64,000 nt of DNA from Membranipora membranacea (lineage: Eukaryota > Bryozoa > Gymnolaemata > Cheilostomatida > Membraniporidae). The stretch is from assembly GCA_914767715.1 (NCBI GenBank), contig OU612070.1, positions 1,877,501-1,941,500 of the forward strand, in the 5' to 3' direction. Under the pieces are notes generated by a model. That model ran no database searches. It was not told the DNA's origin and saw only the letters and a list, made by a program, of their open reading frames with translations. The position numbers and the translations under genes were made by a program. Positions within the stretch are counted from its first letter, which is position 1. Each line of letters begins with the position of its first letter. Shown in pieces: positions 48,701-59,103 of this stretch.

Positions 48701-51700
48701 GAATGGTAAGAGGCTCGGAATAGAACAAATAGAACGCATAGAACACACAGATGTCTATCTGACGTGACATGTTGGAAAATACTTAAGTAGAGATTTTCTA
48801 AAAATGATTCATCATGATAGCCTTCAAACTTAGTAGTCCAAACTTGTGAAGATGCAGGAGGTCCCGACATAGAACATTTGGAACAAATAGAACATAAAGA
48901 ATATACTAAAGTCATCCGTATGATGCAGCAGTTTTCTGCTATATATGGTTCTTCATAGCTTGGTGATTCAAGGTTTACAAAGATTTTGTCTAAGAAATAC
49001 TATCCAATAAAGGAAAAATGATGTATGTATTTTAAATTATTAGAGCAGAATTTATGGTAACTAATATCTTTGGGAGTTATCAGGACTAGATCATCAAAGT
49101 AAGTTTAGGGCCACCCTAAACAACACCAAAGTATAACCATGATATCACGTATACATCTTACATTACAAAATCAGATATTATAATTTGAACTGTTGATACT
49201 TTTCCCAGGGTATAAGAAATTTCAGTGTTGCCATTTTTTTAGTTATTCCATATAAAGGTAGCTTCATTAAAGTGGCATACAACCACAAAAGTTATATTTT
49301 GATATTTGATGCGTAATGATGTACTCCTTCTAAATTTGGATGTTACAAATAAATTTTAAATTTGAAAATTTTAATTATTTCAATTACAAACTCTCTTCCA
49401 CCATTTTGTTTCAGTAACTCAATATCCGTACTCTCCAAATAAATATATTATTGGAAAAAAATGATGTATGCAAGATTTTTTTTCTAGAATCGAAGCAGTT
49501 ATTTTTTGTTGTGTCGATCTTAATAATATACACAGTCATCTCAGTTACAAAATCAGCTACAAAAACAATATTATTGCTTTCAATAACAAAAATTAAGCAT
49601 TTTCTTTAGGATTCACCTTGAATTTGATGATGACGTTTTATTAACTATTGGAAACACAGTTAGACACCACTACTGTATCATATGAGCGTGTTTGATCAAA
49701 ATTATTTGGAAAAAAAAACATCTTAATGGGAAATTCGGAAAAATGATTTTACCATATAATTTAGACCAAACACACTCATATGATACAGTAGTAATGTCTT
49801 AATTGTTACCAACGCGTCATCATAAAATTCAAGGTGAAAACCCATTTTTATGATCATTTTCTGGAAAATACTGTAAATTTTTTCCGCCTTTTTTGAAATA
49901 GCGGGAAGCGATTTTCCGCTATGAATCAAATTTTCCGCCTTTCCGCATTTTCCAGAACCTGAATGAGACTAGCATGTGAAATAGCGATGTCCAGTAACTA
50001 ATATATATCTGGTAGCTGGATAAGGGCAGATATACCAACCTTCAGTTATATATGAATCAGCCTATACCTGTGAGACCTTGATGAACTTTGATATGATAGC
50101 TGCTCGTTGTTTAGGAGTCGTCTTAGATAGCACCATCAGCTGTACCCACTGAGTCAGACCATTGAATATAGTAATGGATCTCTCTAATCTTATAATACCG
50201 CTTACTGAAGATGACCTCGCATAACTCTCGTAGTCGCCGAACTAAAAATAGCATATTGTGAGAGAATTACTTCAGAGCAACTTAACATAACCAGTGATAA
50301 AATATCAAAGCAAACTCAGAACAGCAGCATGATTCTCCCAGCTAGAAACAACCAAAACAATGATAGAAAAAAGCATTTAATGCTCATGTGCAAAGCAATG
50401 AACTCCCTTTTCATAAGGAGGAAGAGGAGAGTTCATTGTGCAAAGTATATTTGACACTTGGTGGAAATCTTAATTTACAACTGCAGGAGTTGTTCTCTCA
50501 GATACGATTGACAGTTTACATCCTGTTATTTTCGCAGTCAACATTAAATCAATAAAAATACTCTATCTACATACCGACAATCTTCTACAGGCTTTGTAGT
50601 CCAAGTAACTGAGATGCTTAGCCAAGTCTTCGGGAGATAAATTCTGAAACACCAGTGTTACTTTGGACTGAGACTCAGTGCGCAGTGATGAACTTCCACC
50701 TTCACCATTTTTTACTGTCACTTTTCTCATCCAATCATATGATGGCATATCACCTGGAAAAAAAAACATGTGTATCTCGAACATTATAATGCCCAATCAT
50801 GCAAGATAATTTTATTTTTGAAGCTCAATCTCACATTGATAAGCAATCTGCTGCTAGGACAGACACTGGTTCATCAAGAACAACTTTGTTCCCTCGATTG
50901 GAGGGTATCTAGAAGCACACCTTGATCCCCGACTTTTTGTATTCACGGTTCTAATAATAAGTTTCACATCCATGTTCATTCTATAAATTAACCTTTTTCT
51001 GGTCTGAGGTGGATTTCAATATCAGAACTTTCCGTCAAATGATGTACACAATTCCGACAGAAGATCATGACCTGGTAACATGGAGCATCAGATTTAAATC
51101 AGTTAAAGTTTTCCATGTGTTTACGATCTTGTCATCTTCCCCTGAATCAGTGACACATCAAACGTAGATCAATAGCTGAAAAGTCTATTTTTACGGATCT
51201 GATTTTATCATGAGTTACATATTAGGTCCGAAAAAAGATAGAATGCGACTTTAAATCCATCTTATGCTTAGCATATAAATACAAACTCCAGAAACAATGC
51301 CTCAGAAAAATTCTGAGCTGCAAATTGATTATGACACTTTATCCAACCCGATTGCTTCAGTGTGATAGAGACTTATTTTGCCTGCTCATCGGGGTGGTGC
51401 CTGGAAGTACCTTCATGAAAAAAAAGGTTTTTTAATGTAGATATGCTCCGAGATGCAACGATTCAATAAACCAGACTTGATAAGAGAACTTACAGGCAGC
51501 AAATATTTGACACAGCTCAGGGTCAGATTCGTAGATGTCATGCTTGAATTCAATTATCGCTTCGTGGAGCTCCGAGTCAGAGTCAAAGTGAAGAGCAAAC
51601 ATGTCCATCCAGTACCTGCAGATTCAAAAACAAGTGTTTAGAATTGAGAGAATTTAGACGATGAAGTCATGAGTACATATTTTCAGCCTCACACATTCTA

Positions 51701-53351
51701 TACTTTGGATTACAGCAGCTCCTTGGTGAGACATTCGTTTTTTCTGTCGATACAAGAGAGATTGATTAGGATGAGATACTTTACATAACAGAGAGGCTGA
51801 TCAATGTAAAACCATCATGTTTAGCCTTAAGTTTTAGGAGTAACCCACTCATCTTGCTAAAATAAAGTTGCACACACCAGGGAGTTCAGAGTTTGATGTA
51901 GTGAGACACCCTGGGGAGATACTGACCTCAGAACAACACAGATACTCCTTAAGCTGATCGGCTGCTGGCTCTCAGCAGTGAGATGGCTCTCCTGGATCTG
52001 CATCATCCCTCTATCTAATGACACGCTCTTAGCCATCATGGTCTGTACTCTCCGAAGCTGACCGCTGCTCTCAGATTCTTTGGGACAGCCATCCTCTTCG
52101 TGGGAGGATAGTGACTTGTTGTTTCTGTCTCTGACTTTCAAATCATTGCATGTGCAGACGACTGCTAATTTCCTATGACGGATCTACGAAAAGAAATGTT
52201 AATATAGAATGTAACAGAAATGTTAGATACCACAGCTTGAAGAGCCTGATTCAGTATCCATCTTCAAAGCAAAAAAGGTTTCCACAAGAATAAAAACACA
52301 GAAACTAAGCCAAAGTTTCGTTCCATTAATGATTTTGGCGTGAGTGTATCTTGGACTTTGAAACCATTTTCACAGGGAAGAGGGGTAAGAGTCTGGGGTT
52401 GGGGGGGGGGGGGGGGCTCAGACTAGCTACATACCTGAGGAATGTTGAGAGTAGATAAGCTTGTGACACCATTGGAAGAGCGGAGGTGGTTCCCATTACC
52501 ATCACTGTCATTTTTGAGTTCTTGGCCACACTCGGTGATGGTGTTGAAAAGTTGGATGGAAGTGGTGAACCATTTATGCATTCTAAGCACTGTATCCACA
52601 AAATAAACATGCTCCTTCGGAAGGTTCCCGCTCGGCCCGTCTGAAACATTCGCATATAACAATTATCTCAAATGACATAATATTGAAGATGTGGGCAATG
52701 AGTGAATTTAGCCTAACGTTTCAGACGTGGTAATCGCTGTCTGATACACAACAGACAGAGAGAAGCCTTGTCACACCACCCGCTGCTCTTTTTGTCACAC
52801 ACACAAAAAACACGAGGCGATGTTACAAAGCTGACCAGACATTGTTCAGTTGCTCTAACTAAAAGTACAGAATTTTTTCACATTATATGACTACGTGATA
52901 TCAAAAATTCCTTGTCTTAATGAGGTTAGTAAGGAAACGCCTGGTTGCAGTTTAAACAGGTATCACAAATGCATTGTCTGAATGAACATTCACATTTCAC
53001 AAGCGCTTAAGGTGTTAAGTAAACAATATAATTTTATCGGATATTACAAAAAAAGCCAATCCCGTGATTGATATCTCTGGAAGGATCTCTCTCACTCAGT
53101 ACACCAAGAAATTGCATGCTGGGAACATGGGATTGCCAATTTACATCTCCTATTATACCGCTTTGAAACCAAAAGAGATTGCGGGTCATTATTATAAGCC
53201 CACCGAAGCACTTGATCATGGTGTTGACGAGAAACTTGAGAGTGGCAGCCTTTATGTGTATATCTGGGACTACAGGTGACAGCTCAAAGTCCACCTCTAG
53301 CTGCTGCTTGTGGCTCGACTTACGAGTCATGTTGTGCTGTCTCTCTTTCAT
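42755..53351 (-). CDS. RASGRP: RasGRP-type Ras guanine nucleotide exchange factor
   Basis: Seventeen coding exons join in phase: 53204-53351, 52435-52640, 51927-52183, 51494-51615, 50575-50753, 50068-50241, 48016-48132, 47730-47833, 47245-47497, 46746-46862, 46305-46420, 45912-46050, 45170-45347, 44387-44421, 43634-43762, 43097-43270 and 42755-42922, giving 871 residues. Order: RasGEF N-terminal (REM) domain; CDC25 domain about 245-520 ([46 protein letters not shown]); EF hands with loops [12 protein letters not shown] and [12 protein letters not shown]; a canonical C1 domain about 625-674; and a C-terminal leucine-zipper-like coil as in vertebrate RasGRP1. The protein exchanges GDP for GTP on Ras after diacylglycerol recruits it to membranes. 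The REM domain has a Ser/Glu-rich insertion in exon 51927-52183. A 5' UTR exon is implied by an acceptor at 53362-53363. Human RasGRP1 is near 797 residues. Confidence 0.93.
49611..49838. repeat. Long-hairpin (MITE-like) element in RasGRP intron
   Basis: The left arm (49611-49708) and right arm (49752-49838) are diverged reverse complements sharing TTCACCTTGAATTT, GATGACG and CTACTGTATCATATGAG, around a spacer of about 45 bp. It sits in the 1.9-kb intron between the exons at 48016-48132 and 50068-50241. Copies of TTTTCCGCC follow it at 49870-49955. Confidence 0.85.
52401..52416. repeat. G16 homopolymer next to a RasGRP splice donor
   Basis: Sixteen consecutive G on the plus strand lie about 18 bases inside the intron that follows the 52435-52640 exon, so the pre-mRNA carries C16. 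Similar runs occur at 40456-40469 (C), 47188-47201 (G) and 62542-62554 (G). All are outside the coding exons modelled here. Confidence 0.9.
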
Positions 53352-53363
53352 TTGGGATTCGCT

Positions 53364-56300
53364 GAAAATATTCAAGAATAATATTGTTCAAATTTAATTG
53401 CTTGATAAATATATAGAATGGTGGGTAGTGGTAAGTTGGCTTGATAACACCAGCATAGAAACATATATCCCATGTAGGCAGACATAACAATTTCCGACTA
53501 GTAACTGTTGGGACTGGTGGAAAAAGGTGCGACTGACACCTCAACTTTAGAGACCAATGAATAGGACATGTGAATGAATTTAAAACAAATTTGCCTAGTC
53601 AAAAGTCAAAAATAGAAATGTTAAGAGAGACGATTTAGCTTAAAAGATTCAGGCTAAGAACCTAGTGACGATTCTATCACAGTCTATCAAGGTCAGGCTA
53701 AACTGGCTAACATGGACATCTGAACAATAGCATATAGTGAGTAATGAGGTAATAATTATCAACCACCAATTAAAGTCTCTTGTCAAGGCTGCTCTTTCCG
53801 CTAAAATTCTACAGTGAACTACGGCAAGAAAGCTGACTCTGATAAAAGCCATAGAGGAGGAAATTGTGTGAAGGAGTAAAAGTTAAATTTCCTCTACTTC
53901 ATACAAAATCCAACCTTGGCTTTTGTAATATGGTGCTAGCTAACCTTTAGTCACACCAAACTAGCTAAACTAAATGTTAGCTATAATATTTTCTCCTCTA
54001 GGCCAAGTGAGATCTGGTTTATACTGAGCTTGATGAAATGATGCATTCTTTCGATTCATACCCATATCTTTATCACACAGTATACGCAATAGTACCGGTC
54101 GAATCCAGAAAAAGGAAACGGCAAAACAAGAAGCGTGTAGATACAAAATTGTATGAGAGAATTTGCTATTGTCCGTTTATGAAACATTGTCACAGCATTT
54201 CCCCAACCTCTGCCTTCAGTTATAAATATAGTTTGACTATGGTAGTAAGTAACGTAGCACTGTGTTTGTGAAGTTTCAAATAGTATGGAAATGTTAAAAT
54301 CATATCTGTCTGAGCTATGTCACTTTGTGATTACCTTTCTCCCCTCCCCACATATAGCCAAAATTGTGGCAAATCAAGTTCATAGAGATTTGAAATTTCA
54401 CAAATCCCTTGAGTTGATAGTAAAAGTAAAGGTAAAATCTGATTTGGGAGAAATTTCAGAGCAATGATTTGAAAGTCATACCCAAATCTGGGGCAGCGTT
54501 TTCTAGGGATTAGTCCTGGGTATGATGTTTGACCACAAAACTTCAATCGATGTAAGTTTTACAAACAGAGAAAATACATGAACACCGATGGATGGCCCGA
54601 TTACACAATCATCCCGGCCTTGGGTCTCAGAACCCAGCATATCACTCCACTGGGCAGTAGTGCAGAGTGAGATAATGGCTAGATTTTCAGTCAGAGGCGG
54701 AAGGTTGGGGGTGCTTGCAAGTAATAGGTGAAGAAGCCGTGTATTCCTTCCTCCAGGTATAAATGGCAAACCTGTGGACAGCGGCACCATCTTTGACCAT
54801 CTGAATGATCATTGCTCTGACAGCAGGGGTTGAGACAGAGAAAGTAGCAATGGTTGAGACATAGTAAGTAGCAATGATTATGCCTAATTGAAAGAACAAA
54901 GATTTTGACAAAGTGAGAGTCATGATCTGGTTCACATTGCTAACACTTAATGAAACATCTCCTTAAAGAGCAAATAATATGCGCCAATCTTGGGAGAATC
55001 AAATCAAACTTGTTATCAGGAGCAAGTAATCCTAATCATATTATTTGTGTTGAACAAACCACCAAATCACTCACAATATGATTTGAATCTCAAAGCACTC
55101 ATATCACCAGTAATATGCCTCAACTCTGCGTTTAGCCCCCATGCTTTTGGTTGTAGCATCACCGATCCTTGCAATGTATCAGGATGACGGTTGAGTTCTC
55201 AGATCAGTCGGTGAATATGAGTATTCGGAACTAAAATGTAACGTTACTGTAATAGACTTCATAATTATCAAGTCAATGAATCATACTCATTCGGGTTCAT
55301 TTACTCTCGCAGTTTTGAATTGCATCTGCAGCATTGATGAGAATCTCGCCAAGAATTTAGTCTCAGTGATAGGTATAATCTCTTGGCTTTGTGCCAATGT
55401 CATCTAAACACGGACCTGCCAGTGTACTGAGACCCTACATTCTCCGGCTTGCGGTATATGCTTGAGGTAACTTGATTCTGCAATCGTTAAAGCAATTATA
55501 CCATTTTGAGTTTGGAAAGCTAAAATTAGACTAACAGGAACATCCTACACCAATATGTTTTAGGATATCCTACTATAGATCACTGGCCATCATAACAAGG
55601 CTTTATAGTAAATCACTGAGCACATAACAACAAGGCCCATAGATCTATGCACTAAATCCAGATTTTATTCGTACCGCTGACTGTGGCACTGTAATTATTG
55701 GGAAGAACAAAAACAAAAAAGAGAAGTCTGTGGAGCCTCATCAGCTAGAGACGAGATAAGGTAGTGCCCAGCATAGGTGGCCAGTCACAAAAATACAGCG
55801 ATCATTTACATGTGCCATGGTTTTCTTGGTGCTGAGAAGATACAATATCTCATCTATGAAAACCCAACATTCAGAGATTCTTCCTTATCCAAATGTCGTG
55901 AACTACAAAACCCTTCTTGTCATAGGAACTGCTGCTCTCAGCTCACTATTTGTATGACAGCAATAATAGGGAAAGGTACCGCGTTTTTATGACTTCCGAT
56001 TAAGACAGTAAGGACTGAAGTATGTGAATAAGGTGAAGAGAGATTGAAAACATGGTCGAGGAGTTGAGGAGAGAAACATTGAGGTGTTAAGCATGTGAAG
56101 AAAAACGTGAAGATTTGATTCCTGACAAGAGAACAGCTCCTGTTAATCTCCGAATAAGACTGGTGTTGAAACACTTTGTGATGATAGAAATCTCCATGTA
56201 GTCTTTGTTAGAGAATTAAATACCCCACTATAGTGGGGTGTTTAACTGCTATTTAACTGCTATAGTTGGGTATTAAACTGCTATAGCAGTTTACAGGCAG

Positions 56301-56799
56301 GCCAACAGTGCATACCTGTAGGTAGGGCACTATTCTTTACCTGTAGGGCACTATATATTACGTGTAGTCCAGCGATGAATGGCCAATAATCCTGGTCCTG
56401 ATCCAATTTTTCTTAAATGCGATTAGCTGAAGACTCTATACACGTAGTTAAAAAAATTAGCATCACAAATCCCAAGATGGGTTAAGTATTTGCAAGATCA
56501 AAGTTTCAGCTTTTTCGCAATGGCTTGCAATGGCTTGCATTGGCTTGAATTGCCATTCCGTTAACTAACATCTACTCCCCCCTCTTCACTTTATGAAAGC
56601 TTTCAACTTACCTAGCTAAAATTAGCTCACTAGCTAAACTTAATTCATCAAGGTTGTATGCTCCAGCTGTTAGAGAAAAAAAGCAAAAAACCGGAGAATT
56701 GATGAGACTGGAAAACTTACTGTTGTTGATGTTGTTTGAAGGTGGTAAGTAACTATCCTCTGATATCAAGTGCTGACAAACTATAAAGACTCCCGTCTG
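53364..56799. other. Spacer upstream of RasGRP
   Basis: No complete gene is resolved. The left end should carry the RasGRP promoter and 5' UTR. On the minus strand at about 54510-54935 two overlapping frames have hydrophobic stretches (for example LGIIIATYYVSTIATFSV), but no domain or splice chain was established. Paired palindromes lie at 56222-56292. Confidence 0.4.
56222..56292. repeat. Two perfect 18-bp palindromes, 35 bp apart
   Basis: ACCCCACTATAGTGGGGT (56222-56239) and AAACTGCTATAGCAGTTT (56275-56292) are both perfect palindromes centred on CTATAG. Between them are two half-site-like pieces (TTAACTGCTA, ACTGCTATAG). Confidence 0.95.
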
Positions 56800-56981
56800 C
56801 TAAGTTAGCATATACTCGCTGCCAACCAGAGTGACTCTCATGAACTCAGTGATAATGAAGACTGAGAAAATGCTATACCACAGCATGAAGCTCAACACGT
56901 GACCTGGTCTTAACCGCCTCAGCTGTAGCACAGTGCGAGTACAACTGCCTACAGCCAGTGCAATCACGACAATACTGTAAT
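56800..56981 (-). other. Probable terminal exon of an unidentified membrane protein
   Basis: After a good acceptor (TTGATTTCAG) the minus strand stays open for 60 codons to a TAG. It has two hydrophobic segments, YSIVVIALAVGSC and SFMLWYSIFSVFIITEF, flanking an Arg-rich turn (TRTVLQLRRLRPGH). The pattern recalls transmembrane helices of a channel or transporter. Upstream exons that would continue it could not be joined with confidence; a possible one lies near 59337-59410. No family named. Confidence 0.35.
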
Positions 56982-58408
56982 CTGAAATCAATAATACAAT
57001 CGGAGCAGATTATAGTTTTCAGCAGGGTAGGGAGAGGGCGATGTGTTCCCGTGTGTACCACGTGGTTATTGAAGATAAACACCCTCACATTGTTATATAG
57101 CGGTGCTGCCTCACTTATACCCTTCACATTAAAAGGCTAATTCGATTTAGAGCTATACTTACATATACATTCCTTTTTGCAATTATATTTATTTAAGTGA
57201 AATTCAATATTTTAGATGCTTGGATGTGAAGAAGATGAACCAGGAAAGCTTTTGATGCGGCAGCTTGTCATTAGGGTTAGAAAATTATGCTCTTTAAGCA
57301 GTATTGACACAAGCATCTATTTTTTGTAAACATGTTTGAACTAGGATATTTTACATCAGCTAGCTATCTGTCAGTGTCAGCAGAGTTTCCCTTTGTGACA
57401 AACTATCACAGACCTTTATTTATAACTTACTCATAAAGACTGTATGGTCTAGTAGGGTATCCCAATAAGAGAATAAGACAACCTGTTCTTCGAAGCAAAC
57501 AAAACAGTTTAGAAACAACCCTCTGGCAGCTTTATGTTTTTCTCTTTAGTCAAAAGTTCTACTCTGACGTACACTATGTAAATGGTAATAAGTTGAGATT
57601 TGATTTGATTAATCTCGCCTTCTTCATCTGATGTTGAACTGAAGAGGTGGAAGACTGTTAATAATTTGCCTAAGGTTAACGTTCATTGTTGTTGTTTCTC
57701 TTTTGTATCATTTAGGCTATGAATTTCTATTTTAGTTAAAATGTTAGGCAGAAATAGCTACAAAAAACGGATAAAAGAAAGGGCTCAGTCAAATGGTCTG
57801 AAGACTAGAGTGGCTGCTATCTCGGCTGTCCATTGAAGCCGATGAGTCGAAGCACAAGTCGAGCATAGACCCAGGCGCTATCAGCCAGATCATACAAGGT
57901 ATTCTTCAAGATCTTGTCCAATTATCCAGTTCTACAGTTTCACATCTGCGTACAACATGGGCCCCCTTCTCCCCACCCCTGTTGGTGACAGTTTGATAAG
58001 TATCGTGGTAAAGGCCAGACGGAAGATAAAGATTTCTTCAGATGTTGTGATTCAAAAGCGTTTTTAATAACCTATAAAAGGTGTAGTTGAAAAGTGAGTT
58101 GAAAAGCTGTTCAAGATATAAGTATACAGATTTGCCAGGGATTACACGAACGAATACTCTAAAAGCAGCTTTTTATTACTCAATGCTGAATATGAGATGG
58201 GAGAAAAAAAATGTGTAGAAAATGCCTGTTGTAGTTTGCCATCCTTTTAGGCTAGCCTGGGCAGGCTGTCGTGTCGGGGGTGGGTGGGTGGCTAATTTTA
58301 GGCGGCTTTGAATAAAACTTGATAGGTCTTCTTATAATTTATGACAACTCTATTAGAAATGCACCATTGATTCATTAACTGAAGTTGGGATGCCATCAAC
58401 TGGCTATC
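56982..58408. other. No supported gene
   Basis: No conserved coding block was found on either strand. It could be intron of the gene that ends at 56800, if that exon is real. Confidence 0.4.
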
Positions 58409-58790
58409 TGTGCTAAAATTATTTGTATTATATGCAAACGTGACATAAATCAATTCTTGGGCTGCATTAAGAAAATTGATTGTGAAGACTAAAAACAGTA
58501 GCGGCCCAGAAACTGACCTTGGATTTCACCAATTTTCACAGTCTGTAATTGACTCTTTACCACCTTACTATACGAATGGCTTCAGATTTGTTAAACTACT
58601 TTGGAGAAGATTTTGTGAATATTTGGAAAAGTGAAAAAAAAGATAAGTTTTGGATTACGATAGTGTGATTAATTTGATCAAAGGCCTTGGAAAAGTTAAA
58701 AAAACCACCTCTTATAATGTTTCTGGTATTCACTTTGTTGTACTTCTCCAAAAGATTTGTACTTGTAGTATGATTATTAGTCCTCCTGTC
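58409..58790 (-). mobile_element. LINE reverse-transcriptase remnant
   Basis: Reading the minus strand from right to left gives, in shifting frames, RRTNNHTTSTNLLEKY, then NFSKAFDQIN (LINE pattern LSKAFDxxNH), then GEIQGQFLG (pattern GxPQGSxLGP), then AYNTNNFS in place of the catalytic ADD motif. The order is that of a LINE reverse transcriptase. Frameshifts, stops and loss of the catalytic aspartates show it is dead. A 104-codon open frame just upstream (58789-59103) may belong to the same insertion. Confidence 0.75.
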
Positions 58791-59103
58791 AGTTAAAAAA
58801 CAAATGACAATCTTTTAAATGGAAGATCATCTCTAAAATTTCCCATGCTTGAAATGAGAGTATTTGTTCTTTAATTATCCCGAAGTCAGGTATATAATAG
58901 TTCCAATAGTTAGTGCAATCATTTGTATCATCATCAATCATCATAAGGCAATCTTGAAAAATGATGTCTTTATAACCAAATTTGTATGTTAAACTAATAG
59001 CGGGATCACGATATGCTATAAAAACATCTGCATCGTTTGTATTGATGATGTCAGTTTTCTTTTCAATATAATAGTCAGGTTTCAATATTCTGTTTGACAC
59101 CAA

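Noticed and set aside
53034-53063. Extension of the first RasGRP exon beyond the donor at 53203
   Set aside because: The GTGGGC donor at 53202-53203 splices in phase to the next REM exon with family-like sequence, so the read-through is intronic.
54503-54935. Pore region of a two-pore channel on the minus strand
   Set aside because: NLPPLTENLAIISLCTTAQW loosely recalls a channel filter, but the key Asn is missing, overlapping frames compete and no neighbouring exons could be joined.
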